From UBA2357 sp041916775 (GTDB lineage Bacteria > Pseudomonadota > Gammaproteobacteria > Burkholderiales > Rhodocyclaceae): a stretch of DNA of 64,000 nucleotides. The notes under the pieces are model-generated. The model searched no databases. It was not told the DNA's origin and saw only the letters and a program-made list of their open reading frames with translations. Location of the stretch: positions 186,001 to 250,000 of the forward strand of contig JAYRYZ010000001.1 in NCBI GenBank assembly GCA_041916775.1, read 5' to 3'. Shown here piece by piece: positions 8,738 through 17,034 of the stretch (positions within the stretch are counted from its first letter, which is position 1; each line of letters starts with the position of its first letter). The position numbers and the translations under genes are program-made.

Positions 8738-9958
8738 TCACCGCATCTGACGCAGCGCGTCGACGATGTTCATGCGCGACGCCTTGAGCGCAGGGAAGAT
8801 GCTGGCGAGGAGCGTCGTGAGCGAGGCGAGGAGGAAGGCTTCCAGTGCCAGCAACGGGGTGATGGCGATCTCACCGGTATAGCCGCGCGCCATTCCGGGC
8901 GGCGGAGGCATCGGGATCCCGACATATGAAATGATCTCTGCGAAAACGATACCGAGCCCGAGCCCGAGCATGCCGCCGACGAAGCCAAGTAGCAATCCCT
9001 CCCAAAGGAAGAGTGCGAGGATTCCCTTGCGACGAACGCCAATCGCCAGTGATGTGCCAATCTCGCTCGTACGTTCAATGACGGCCATGGTCAGTGTGTT
9101 CGAGATACTGAGGACGACGATGAATGCAATCAGGATCCGCACCACGCCCACTTGCTGGTTGAAGAGCTCCACCGTCTTGTTGTAGAAGTCCGCGAGATCG
9201 CTCCACGGCGTGACCTCGAACTCTGCCGCAGGCAGTGCTGCGCGCAGCCGCTCCACGGCTGGTGCCGTTGCCGCCGTGTCGTCGAGCAGTACCACCCAGC
9301 TCGTGGCGCCATCCACCTTCATTAGCCGCCTGGCCACATCGATAGGCACGCGCAGCGCCGAATCGTCGAACGCCTTGGTGATCGTCTGGAACAGTCCCAC
9401 CACGCGCAATTCGACCGCGTTCAGACTTCCGTCTGCAGTGGTGCCGAGTAGAATCACGGTATCACCCGTGCGCGCCCCGAGATTGGCAGCCAGGCCTTCC
9501 CCAAGCAGGACACCGTCCGGCCCTGCGCGTGTCAGATCAGTTCCCTCGATCATGGTGATGGCGCGCGATATGGGGGCTTCGGCCGCAGGGTCGATACCCT
9601 CGCCAATGAAAGAAATCGTATCCTCACCCTTGCTGATGAGGCCATTGAATACCAGCCTGGGCGCTACCGTCTTCACTTGACCACCCGCTCGGATGGCAGG
9701 GGCAGGGTTGGCCGGCAGCAGGAACTGGTAAGGGTCGGCGATACCCGATCGATGAAAGTCCGGTCGGGTGATCTGAATGTGTCCCAGCTGCGAGTGGATT
9801 GTCCATTCGCGCATGTTCTCGAGCACCCAGACGATGAATCCGCCCGATAGCATGAATGCGACCACGCCACCCGAAATGACGAGAAGGGCAATTGCCGAGC
9901 GCCGCGCTTGCCGGCGGATATTCTTGAGCGCGAGACGTGGCGTGGCAGTGAGGTTCAT
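8738..9958 (-). CDS. ABC transporter permease, FtsX/LolC-MacB type (first of a pair)
   Basis: A 406-residue paralogue of the next gene with the same layout: basic N-terminus (LALKNIRRQARRSA), first helix, a periplasmic domain with the STNTL-like turn replaced by SISNTLTMAVIERTSEIG, then an FtsX domain ending in FPALKASRMNIVDALRQMR. The GIPMPPPPGMARGYT stretch matches GIPMPPPPNANIGYT in the partner. The two probably form a heterodimer like LolC-LolE. The gene is 34 bases downstream of the FAD oxidoreductase. Known relatives need a LolD/MacB-type ATPase, and none is present here. Confidence 0.9.
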   Translation of the reverse strand: MNLTATPRLALKNIRRQARRSAIALLVISGGVVAFMLSGGFIVWVLENMREWTIHSQLGHIQITRPDFHRSGIADPYQFLLPANPAPAIRAGGQVKTVAPRLVFNGLISKGEDTISFIGEGIDPAAEAPISRAITMIEGTDLTRAGPDGVLLGEGLAANLGARTGDTVILLGTTADGSLNAVELRVVGLFQTITKAFDDSALRVPIDVARRLMKVDGATSWVVLLDDTAATAPAVERLRAALPAAEFEVTPWSDLADFYNKTVELFNQQVGVVRILIAFIVVLSISNTLTMAVIERTSEIGTSLAIGVRRKGILALFLWEGLLLGFVGGMLGLGLGIVFAEIISYVGIPMPPPPGMARGYTGEIAITPLLALEAFLLASLTTLLASIFPALKASRMNIVDALRQMR

Positions 9959-9992
9959 GGCTGGATCGCTGGCGATCGGGTGATCGTTCCGG

Positions 9993-11567
9993 TCAGTGGC
10001 TCTGAATTGCAGGGTCGAGATTGTACCGACCCGGGGCGATGATGTTGTCCGGATCGAATACCTGCTTGAGCTCCCACGCCTTTTTCCAGAAAGGATCGTC
10101 CGGCGAGGTGATGCGGGACATCATGTCAACTCTGGCCCGATAAGGTGTGAGCTTTTCAGCGTGGAGGTAGTCCAGCAGAGCATCCGCGCATGCGTGAGCG
10201 CGCTCCGTCTCATTCGCGTCCTGTCGGTCGAACAGGAGATTGATGACCGCGACAAGCGAGGTCGTCGTCTCGACGTTGAGCGTCATGTACAGCGGATGTC
10301 CGTGCGAGCGGGCGATCTCCTCCATGCCTGCCACGACCTTCGCGACCAACTTGCCATCCAGCGGAAGCGCCGGATTCACGAACAGCAATCCGCAGCGGGA
10401 CGCGTCCAGTTCTGCTATGTCCTTGTCGACCGCATCGTATTTCCATAGAAGGTTCTGGATCGGCACATCTGTCGGCCAGCCCAGTGCCAGATGGTGCAGC
10501 GGACGGATCGCTGATATCGCTGCCGCATTGGCACGCGCGAAGCGGATGAACCGCAGCGCATGGGTCACCATGAAGCCGAGATCGAGCAGGCCGTCGGTGA
10601 CCACCTGCATACGGGCCAGGTGTTTGACACGAGAACGGATCTCGGCCAGCGCTGCGCGCACCTGAGCCTTGTTGCCGACGACGGCAGCAAGTCCGGTCCA
10701 CTCGTCGGGTGCAACGATGTCGAGCGATTTTTCCGCCTCGGCCTTGGCCTGCTCCGGCGAATAGCCGCAGGCACTCTCAAGGTAGCTGGTGATGCCGTAA
10801 GAGAGCGTGGAATGCGTCCGTGCGCGGTTACCGATATGTGTCACGGAGGTCAGCAGGCCTTCGCGCTTGAGTCGGGCAAGAATGCTGATGAACTCCCCGA
10901 GATCTGCAGGGTTGCGCAGCCCCAGCGATACTGCAACCTCCTTCGGTCGTCGCGGGATCAGCCGAAAGCAGCCGCTCGTAACGATGCCATAGTTACCCTG
11001 GAAGAACAGTCCGTCGAGCATCGGGCCCAGGCCATATGGGTGGCAGTGGGCCAGCGGAGAGTCTTCCCCGAGGCGGCGGAAGCCGGTGCGTAGAATCTCT
11101 CCGGTCCCCGCTACAAGCTCCAATCCGAACAGATCTTCCCGCCGTGGCCCGAAGTAGCCCACTCCACGGTCCAGTGCATTGCCGAGGAGGCTGGTACACC
11201 CCGCTGCGCCACTGACGTTGAACGTAAGGTCCGGGTGTTCCGACTGGAGGAAGGCGAAGAGTTGGTCCTGTGTGACGCCCGGTTCGACGACGACAACCGG
11301 ATGTTCGGCGCTGACCGCCGTGCCGTTCAGGATTCTATTCATCCGGCTGAGGTCGACAAGGATACTGTCGGAGCGCACTGGGGACCTGGAGCCGTAACCC
11401 CAGTTCAGTCCAGTGGAGTAGGGATAAAGTGCCGTGCCGTGCTGGCGCGCGTCCATGACCAGATCGATCACATCCTGTACGTTTTCGGGCTGAACCACAC
11501 CGGCGATCCGTTGCTGCCATCCGGTCACGTTCTCAGTCGAAGCGCCTTGCATTTCCGTTTTCGCCAT
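9993..11567 (-). CDS. FAD-binding oxidoreductase, vanillyl-alcohol-oxidase-like family
   Basis: A 524-residue flavoprotein of the PCMH/FAD_binding_4 type. The N-terminal FAD domain has the YPYSTGLNWGYG loop (48-59) that holds the pyrophosphate, then VVVEPGVTQDQLFAFL and SGAAGCTSLLGNALDRGVGY. The C-terminus ends with FDPDNIIAPGRYN (504-516), typical of the family. Members oxidise alcohols, phenols or hydroxy acids; the substrate here is unknown. No signal peptide is seen, so it is cytoplasmic. It is the first gene of the operon that continues with the permeases and the exosortase-associated acyltransferase, which suggests a tailoring role in that pathway. Confidence 0.85.
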   Translation of the reverse strand: MAKTEMQGASTENVTGWQQRIAGVVQPENVQDVIDLVMDARQHGTALYPYSTGLNWGYGSRSPVRSDSILVDLSRMNRILNGTAVSAEHPVVVVEPGVTQDQLFAFLQSEHPDLTFNVSGAAGCTSLLGNALDRGVGYFGPRREDLFGLELVAGTGEILRTGFRRLGEDSPLAHCHPYGLGPMLDGLFFQGNYGIVTSGCFRLIPRRPKEVAVSLGLRNPADLGEFISILARLKREGLLTSVTHIGNRARTHSTLSYGITSYLESACGYSPEQAKAEAEKSLDIVAPDEWTGLAAVVGNKAQVRAALAEIRSRVKHLARMQVVTDGLLDLGFMVTHALRFIRFARANAAAISAIRPLHHLALGWPTDVPIQNLLWKYDAVDKDIAELDASRCGLLFVNPALPLDGKLVAKVVAGMEEIARSHGHPLYMTLNVETTTSLVAVINLLFDRQDANETERAHACADALLDYLHAEKLTPYRARVDMMSRITSPDDPFWKKAWELKQVFDPDNIIAPGRYNLDPAIQSH

Positions 11568-11753
11568 GTCGCTCTCTGGTGTGAAGCGCTACCGCGTGAT
11601 GAAGTGGGCGTTCGGCAGCATCGCGTCCGATGATACCGCAGACGCGTCCTGTCAATGCCCACGGTGTATGATCGAAAGGCGTTGCCAGGGGCGCAATTGA
11701 GCGGTTTGTCGCGATCTGGTCGGCCCGCCTGGCTGGGCGACTCAAAGGAGAAC

Positions 11754-12632
11754 ATGGTGCCCAGATTATCGATGCTGAAGGTCATCGCGCAGGAAACACT
11801 GTCTCGTTCGCGCATCGCACGCACGCCTGAGCCCAGTCTAGTCATGGACGATGAAGATCAGGTTCGTTCTTATGTCGCCGCCGGGCGTGAGACTGGCGTG
11901 ATGGCGCCCACCTATGTATTTCACGGCGCGAACATCTCGGACGTGATCCGACCGGGTGACCGAGTATTGGATCTGGCCTGCGGGCCAGCGAATCAGTTGG
12001 CACTGGTGGCGCGTCTGAACCCGGAAGTCAACTTCGTGGGGATCGACCTCTCGCCCACGATGCTCGAGCAGGCAGATGCGCTCGTCAAGGCTCAGGGGCT
12101 TGGCAATGTCTCGTTCCAGCAGGGCGACATTACCCAGCTGTCCGCGTTCGGTGATCAGAGCTTCGATGCGGTCGTGTCCACGCTATCGCTCCATCACCTG
12201 CCCACCTACGGAATGCTGGAGCAAACCTTCGCCGAGGCGGCACGGGTGCTGCGGCCGGGGGGCGGGGTGTACATCACCGATTTCAGCCGCCTCAAGGTGC
12301 GCGCTTCGATCGAGTACTTCGCCTATCAATACATTGACCGGCAGCCTGCACTCTTTACCGATGACTACCTGAATTCGTTGCTTGCTGCGTTCACTCTCGA
12401 TGAACTGCGGTCTGCATCTGCACCGTTCGCAGGCAGTGCGACCCTGCGCTCCACCTGGATGGTTCCGTTCATGGCGTCCATCAAGAGTTCGGTGCGGCAG
12501 CCCGAAAGTGCGAGACTTCGCGCGAACTTCGGGGCGTTGGTGGAGCGTCTGCCCGCTTGGCACCGTAACGACCTGGCGGACATGATCCGGTTTTTCAGGA
12601 TGGGGGGGCTGGAGTCGCCGATTCTGGCGTAA
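11754..12632 (+). CDS. Class I SAM-dependent methyltransferase
   Basis: A 292-residue Rossmann-fold methyltransferase. Motif I reads VLDLACGPANQLALVA (71-86), motif II has the acidic VGIDLS, and the later FDAVVSTLSLHHLP and RVLRPGGGVYITDF are standard for small-molecule or lipid methyltransferases of the UbiE/Methyltransf_11 group. The start at 11754 is chosen for AAAGGAG just upstream; the frame is open further but has no good ribosome site. The gene diverges from the FAD-oxidoreductase operon across about 186 bases, so the two may share control. Substrate unknown. Confidence 0.85.
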   Translation: MVPRLSMLKVIAQETLSRSRIARTPEPSLVMDDEDQVRSYVAAGRETGVMAPTYVFHGANISDVIRPGDRVLDLACGPANQLALVARLNPEVNFVGIDLSPTMLEQADALVKAQGLGNVSFQQGDITQLSAFGDQSFDAVVSTLSLHHLPTYGMLEQTFAEAARVLRPGGGVYITDFSRLKVRASIEYFAYQYIDRQPALFTDDYLNSLLAAFTLDELRSASAPFAGSATLRSTWMVPFMASIKSSVRQPESARLRANFGALVERLPAWHRNDLADMIRFFRMGGLESPILA

Positions 12633-12633
12633 A

Positions 12634-12660
12634 CAAAAAAACACGCCGCATTGCGGCGTG
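12634..12660 (-). terminator. Rho-independent terminator of the PEP-CTERM gene
   Basis: Arms CACGCCGC (12642-12649) and GCGGCGTG (12653-12660) pair across a three-base loop. On the minus strand the hairpin is followed by seven T residues and then GTTT. It lies about 46 bases beyond the stop of the minus-strand PEP-CTERM gene and just after the stop of the convergent methyltransferase, which it may also serve. Confidence 0.9.
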
Positions 12661-12706
12661 CCGTTTAGTTGCCCCGATGTGTGTTCGGGGCTGACTCAAG
12701 CGATAC

Positions 12707-13507
12707 TCAGGCGGCCTTGCGGCGACGTGCCATTCCGAGACCCAGGGCGCCGAGGCCCAGGAGAGCGAGGCTACCGGGTTCCGGGACATAGTTGGTGTTG
12801 CCACGCAGGTTCGCGGTGCCTTGCAAGCAGAACTGACCAGTTTGGAACTGGCAGGTATCGTTCGGATTGATAACAAACGAATTAACCGAGCTCGTGATCA
12901 GCACATCAGCAAATCCGCCAAGACCGTCGGCAACGCCATTGCCATCAAAGAACTCGCCAACTCCTGCGGCACCAAAGCCAACTACGGCATCAGCGAGACC
13001 ACGGCCAAGGCCGCTGAACTCGGTCGCGCTGAACGTATCTGGCGTAATCCGGTAGTCAGTACCTGCAGGTGCGCCCGAGATCTGGTGCCCCACGAAACGA
13101 CCCCACGCGTCCAATCCGGTGATGAACGTCAGGTTGTCTGCCGACGAATAGCTCAACAGGTTGCGTTGCGTAGCGCCCGCAAGATAGAAGGTGTAAACAG
13201 AATTCGTGAAATAAAGGGTGCCGCCTGCAGCATCCGCCACGAGCTTGGCATCGAAAGTGTAGTACAGCGCGCAGGGGCCGCCGCAGTAGCTGCTTGCGCC
13301 ATTGATGGTTGAGACAACGCCATAACCCAGAGTCGCAGTCCCGGCCAAGTCGGTAGGTGCAATCCAAGTGTTTGCAAACGTGGCGGTTTCGATGTGTTGC
13401 GTCGCGCCGAGCGTTCCGAAATCAATGCCTCCAACAACCACAGCAGAGGCGTTGGTGCTGGCGAAGAGGCCGAGGGCGAGGGCGGAGGCCAGGGTAGAAA
13501 GTTTCAT
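12707..13507 (-). CDS. PEP-CTERM sorting domain-containing exported protein
   Basis: A 266-residue secreted protein with a signal peptide (MKLSTLASALALGLFASTNASA) and a C-terminal PEP-CTERM tail. The tail has VPEPGS at 241-246, a hydrophobic helix rich in G and L (246-259), and a basic end ARRRKAA. The exosortase XrtA recognises such tails, removes them and sends the protein to the cell surface. The body is rich in G, A, T and S with two CxxC-like cysteine pairs (YCGGPC; CQFQTGQFC); I recognise no enzyme domain. AGGAGA precedes the start. A sigma-54 promoter match lies upstream, as expected for genes under PrsK/PrsR control. No exosortase gene is in the window. Confidence 0.93.
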   Translation of the reverse strand: MKLSTLASALALGLFASTNASAVVVGGIDFGTLGATQHIETATFANTWIAPTDLAGTATLGYGVVSTINGASSYCGGPCALYYTFDAKLVADAAGGTLYFTNSVYTFYLAGATQRNLLSYSSADNLTFITGLDAWGRFVGHQISGAPAGTDYRITPDTFSATEFSGLGRGLADAVVGFGAAGVGEFFDGNGVADGLGGFADVLITSSVNSFVINPNDTCQFQTGQFCLQGTANLRGNTNYVPEPGSLALLGLGALGLGMARRRKAA

Positions 13508-13555
13508 GAGAGTCTCCTAGGTAAGGCATACGGTGAAGGACGGTAGCGAACATAA

Positions 13556-13572
13556 AGCAATCTGCGGGCCAG
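13556..13572 (-). promoter_or_regulatory. Sigma-54 (RpoN) promoter of the PEP-CTERM gene
   Basis: On the minus strand the sequence CTGGCCCGCAGATTGCT matches the -24/-12 consensus: TGGC at -24, TTGC plus T at -12, with exactly ten bases between GG and GC. The transcription start would be near 13545, about 38 bases before the ATG. PEP-CTERM genes of Zoogloea-like bacteria are known to depend on RpoN and the response regulator PrsR; activator sites were not identified here. Confidence 0.78.
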
Positions 13573-13785
13573 TTTTTTTTGTTCATATAAATCAAATATT
13601 TGCAGAGCTGTGTTTGAGCTTGGCTGGGGCGTGTGTAAAAAATGCCGACAGTCTCGCTGGTGTTCTCACTGCAGCGGGATCCATCCGTGAAGTTTGCAGG
13701 AATGCAAAACATTGTTGCTCGATGCCCTCGGCTATGGCATACCACGCAGGCATGGTGCAGCAGCGGACTGGAAGCGGGGCAAGGC

Positions 13786-14781
13786 ATGGAACTCTCTCAG
13801 GCTCATCGATTGCTGGCGGATCTCAGGCGACCGGATCCGCGCATCTACTTCCTCGATGCTGGGGTGAGTGCAGTGCTGGGTTGGGGGCTGTTCAGTGTCG
13901 CGCTGATTGCGCAGGTGCCTGGGTTGTTGCGTGTGCTTGCCTTTGCAGGCGCGGCGTTTGCGTTGTTCCGTGTGCTTGCGTTCATTCACGAACTCGCCCA
14001 CCAGCGCAAGCTGAAGTGGTTCCGGATGTTCTGGCACGTGGTCGGGGGCGTGCCCCTGCTGGTGCCGCTGCTCCTCTACTTGCCCATTCACCACGATCAT
14101 CACGACAGCAGAACATACGGTACGTTGAGGGATGGCGAGTATGAGCAGTTTACTGGCCGCCTCTGCAGGATGGCCTCATGCCTGTTCCTGGTGAATGCTC
14201 TGCTTCCATTCGCGCTGTTGATCCGATTCGGTGTGCTTACGCCATTGGCGGCGTTCATTCCGGCGGTACGCGCAAGGGTCATCCCCCGCTTCGTCCATCT
14301 CGCACTGCGCATGCCGTTCACGGCACCGCCGGTGCCGGAGCATTCACGGAGGGAGGCACTCGTGTACGAGTGGATTTGCGCGGTGTTCGCGATTGCCCTG
14401 ATGACGGCCTTCTGGACGGGGTATCAGGTTGAGGTAGTCATGTGGTGCCTGTTGCTCGTGTCCATCGGTGTTTTGAACACGGCGCGAGCGTTGTGCGCTA
14501 CGCACCTCTACAACGAACAAGTCGTCGGTCGGGACCTGGTCGGTCAGCTTGCCGACTCCATCAACATCGACAGCAGGCACCCGCTGGTGTGGCTGATGTG
14601 CCCTGTGGGTCTGCAGTACCATGCACTGCATCACTTGGCGCCTCAGCTGCCGTATCACAATCTTCAGGTGGCGCACCGGCGGCTGATCGACACGCTCCCC
14701 CCGAATGCCGGATATGCGCACAGGTCGGTATCGACTCTTTCTGCAGGCTGGAGGTTATTGGCCGACAGTGCAGGGCGGTGA
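13786..14781 (+). CDS. Membrane fatty acid desaturase family protein
   Basis: A 331-residue integral membrane di-iron enzyme that would introduce a double bond or hydroxyl into an acyl chain. All three histidine boxes are present: HELAH (68-72), HHDHH (102-106) and HALHH (279-283), with hydrophobic segments between them. The start at 13786 is chosen because the residues upstream look non-coding and because the family begins close to the first helix; GGGG and AAGG lie just upstream. Its 3' end overlaps the convergent acyltransferase by 27 bases. Its place between a PEP-CTERM gene and an N-acyl amino acid synthase-like gene suggests a special lipid rather than bulk membrane lipid. Confidence 0.88.
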   Translation: MELSQAHRLLADLRRPDPRIYFLDAGVSAVLGWGLFSVALIAQVPGLLRVLAFAGAAFALFRVLAFIHELAHQRKLKWFRMFWHVVGGVPLLVPLLLYLPIHHDHHDSRTYGTLRDGEYEQFTGRLCRMASCLFLVNALLPFALLIRFGVLTPLAAFIPAVRARVIPRFVHLALRMPFTAPPVPEHSRREALVYEWICAVFAIALMTAFWTGYQVEVVMWCLLLVSIGVLNTARALCATHLYNEQVVGRDLVGQLADSINIDSRHPLVWLMCPVGLQYHALHHLAPQLPYHNLQVAHRRLIDTLPPNAGYAHRSVSTLSAGWRLLADSAGR

Positions 14782-15522
14782 TGCCTGGGTCGTAACCGTG
14801 GTAGCCCTGTCGCGCAGCATCGCGTGCAAGCCCGGGCTGCAGCGATAGCGCCTTCCGCCATCCCGCTGGATCTCCGCCTCCGCTGCCGTGAGCGATGCGT
14901 GCATCAGCACTGCAGGGGCTGATACTCTCGTGCAGATTCGCGTGGGGCCGGCAATCTGGTAGCCGAACCTGCGGCTGTAGAAGCTGACGTGGCGAGGGTT
15001 GACCTCGATCAGCGCGTCGGTCGCACCCAGGATGAAACGTCCGACGATGAAGCCCAGGGTGAAGATGGTGGTCATGAGCCGGGGGGATTCGATCTCGGGC
15101 GCGACGGCGAAGCGGGTGAGCTCGCACAGTTGCGCGCCGCCTGCCCGCAGCGCATCGAGTTGGGGCCGGTAGAGCGCGTCGGCGAGGAGGCCGTTGCCGG
15201 TGTCTGCGCCCACGGTCAGCGTGCCGACGACATGACCGCTGCGGTGTGCGACCACGGTCTTCTCCCGTGCGGGTGACCAGCAGCGGGTTGCGGCCGGGTC
15301 CAGCCCGCTGGAACTGTAGACGTCGGCGACGAGCGCGCTTGCTTTCGGCAGGAGCGGGCTGCTCTCCTCGATGACGCTGACTTCATAGCCGTTCTGGCTG
15401 ATCGCGAGATCCAGGTGGATGTCGGGTGCGAACGCGGGCGCGGCCTGCAGCGGGGGTGTTGCCCGCGGCGGGGCGTTGCGCCTGCCGGAAGTCGGTGCGC
15501 TTGTGAAGGCGTCTGCGAACAT
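14755..15522 (-). CDS. N-acyl amino acid synthase FeeM-like acyltransferase
   Basis: A 255-residue GNAT-fold protein of the FeeM/long-chain N-acyl amino acid synthase group. The core has VADVYSSSGLD, VVGTLTVGAD, LCELTRFAVAPE and VNPRHVSFYSRRFGY, the last being a typical cofactor-side motif of this family. Relatives join long acyl chains from acyl-ACP to tyrosine or other amino acids, and a published genome survey linked such synthases to the PEP-CTERM/exosortase system. The start at 15522 is chosen for GGGAG a few bases upstream; a longer frame adds a cysteine-rich stretch with no ribosome site. It is the second acyltransferase of this kind in the window. Confidence 0.82.
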   Translation of the reverse strand: MFADAFTSAPTSGRRNAPPRATPPLQAAPAFAPDIHLDLAISQNGYEVSVIEESSPLLPKASALVADVYSSSGLDPAATRCWSPAREKTVVAHRSGHVVGTLTVGADTGNGLLADALYRPQLDALRAGGAQLCELTRFAVAPEIESPRLMTTIFTLGFIVGRFILGATDALIEVNPRHVSFYSRRFGYQIAGPTRICTRVSAPAVLMHASLTAAEAEIQRDGGRRYRCSPGLHAMLRDRATTVTTQASPPCTVGQ

Positions 15523-15699
15523 GGATTCTCCCGCGCTGCGATCTTGTTGGACACAGCATGTTGTCACGAATATTGCTGTGAAGTATTGCACACCACGGCG
15601 TGCGTCTGGGGCTGCGAAGAATACGCGAATTGTTACCCGGTGTGAGAGCGGCGTTCGCCACGGCTCAAGGCGCGCAGTGACCCAGAGGTTGGCGGCGGC

Positions 15700-17034
15700 T
15701 CAGCGAAGCGTTGGCCCGGCTGCAGGCTCGGGCCCAGCGAATCCCACCCTCACCCTCAGCCCACCGCCTGGCGCTTCGTCCAGCAGCAGTTGGGCGCCGT
15801 GACGGTCGGCAATCGTCTTGACGATGGCGAGGCCGAGGCCGCTGCCGGGTTCGGGTTGGCCGGGGCGGCGGTAGAAGCGGTCGAGTACCCGCTCGCGCTC
15901 GTCGGGCGGGATGCCGGGGCCGGTGTCGGTGACCTCCAGCCAGGAATGGCCATCCCGGACGAAGGTGGAAACATCCACCCGACCGCCCTCCGGGGTGTAG
16001 CGGATGGCGTTGTCGATGAGGTTGGCGACGAGGGTGCGCAACGCCGCGGGCTCGGCGAGCGCTGCAGCACGCTCGTCCAGCGTGGTGGCGCCGAGGTCGA
16101 TGGTGCGTGCGTCGGCAAGCCTGGCGTGATCGCTGAGGACGCTGCGTGCCAACTCGGCGAGCGCGATACGGACGGGCTGGCTGGCGGTAGTGCCGCCGGG
16201 CTCCTGGCGGGCAAGCGTCAGGAGTTGCTGGACGAGGTGGGTGGCGCGGCTGAGGCCGGCGCGCAGCTCGGCCAGCGCGGCACTGCGTTCGGCCGCATCC
16301 TGGGCGCGCTCGGCAAGCTGTAGCTGGAGTTGCAGCGCGGCGAGCGGAGTGCGCAGCTCGTGCGCGGCATCGGCGACAAAGGCGCGCTGCGCACCCAGCG
16401 CCTGGTCGAGTCGGGCGAGGAGTCCGTTCAGCGCCTCGACAAGCGGGCGGGCCTCGTCCGGAACGCCGTGGTCGGGCAGGGGCTGCAGCGCGTCGGGCCG
16501 GCGCGCACCGACGCTTTTTGCGAGGCGGTCGAGCGGGCGCAGGCCGCGGCTGACGAGATACCAGATCAACCCCGCCATCAGCGGCAGGATGGCGAGCAGC
16601 GGCAGCAGCGTGGCGAGCGCGGCCCGGGCGGCGAGGGTGCTGCGCACCCGCATCGGCTGTGCGACTTGGATCACGCGGTCGAGCAAGGGCACCGAGAACA
16701 CCCGCCAGGTGGCGTCTCCCGCCTGCACGCTGGCGTAGCCGAACTGCGCGAACTCTGGCAGCGCGGTGTTCGGATGCGACACGTACAGGCGCAGGCCGCG
16801 GCCGTCCCAGATCTGGATGACGAAGTCGAAGGCCTCTTCGGGGGCGACGATGGGTGCGTTCGGCCGGCCGAAACTCTGGTCGCGCAGCGACAGCGCGAAC
16901 TGGCGCAGGTGGTAGTCCATGACCTCGTCGATCTCCGCCCGCGCAGTGGAATAGGTTGCGAGCCCCACCACCAGGAAGAGCGCGAGAAAGGCGCCGATCA
17001 GGCTCAGCAGCAGCTGCCGGCGCAGCGAGCTCAT
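15700..17034 (-). CDS. Sensor histidine kinase, QseC/PmrB-like
   Basis: A 444-residue membrane kinase. The first helix is at about 7-29, the periplasmic sensor at 30-135, and the second helix at about 138-162, followed by a short HAMP-like linker. The phospho-acceptor H225 lies in ADAAHELRTPLAAL, the N box in NLIDNAIRYTPEGG, and the G boxes in TDTGPGIPPDERE and GSGLGLAIV. Its start overlaps the stop of the response regulator by four bases. The short 105-residue sensor domain is like that of QseC/PmrB kinases; the signal is unknown. Confidence 0.94.
   Translation of the reverse strand: MSSLRRQLLLSLIGAFLALFLVVGLATYSTARAEIDEVMDYHLRQFALSLRDQSFGRPNAPIVAPEEAFDFVIQIWDGRGLRLYVSHPNTALPEFAQFGYASVQAGDATWRVFSVPLLDRVIQVAQPMRVRSTLAARAALATLLPLLAILPLMAGLIWYLVSRGLRPLDRLAKSVGARRPDALQPLPDHGVPDEARPLVEALNGLLARLDQALGAQRAFVADAAHELRTPLAALQLQLQLAERAQDAAERSAALAELRAGLSRATHLVQQLLTLARQEPGGTTASQPVRIALAELARSVLSDHARLADARTIDLGATTLDERAAALAEPAALRTLVANLIDNAIRYTPEGGRVDVSTFVRDGHSWLEVTDTGPGIPPDERERVLDRFYRRPGQPEPGSGLGLAIVKTIADRHGAQLLLDEAPGGGLRVRVGFAGPEPAAGPTLR

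Noticed and set aside
6665..8929. A 754-codon open frame on the plus strand
   Set aside because: It lies antisense to three well-supported genes and its product is a low-complexity mix of D, H, R and Q, as expected from the opposite strand of GC-rich genes.
11570..11750. TTGACA with TATCAT as promoter for the FAD-oxidoreductase operon
   Set aside because: The spacer is only 14 bases, too short for a normal sigma-70 promoter; no better pair was found.
13656..13674. GG-N10-GC upstream of the desaturase
   Set aside because: Only the core dinucleotides fit; the -24 half (TGGTGT) is too far from consensus.
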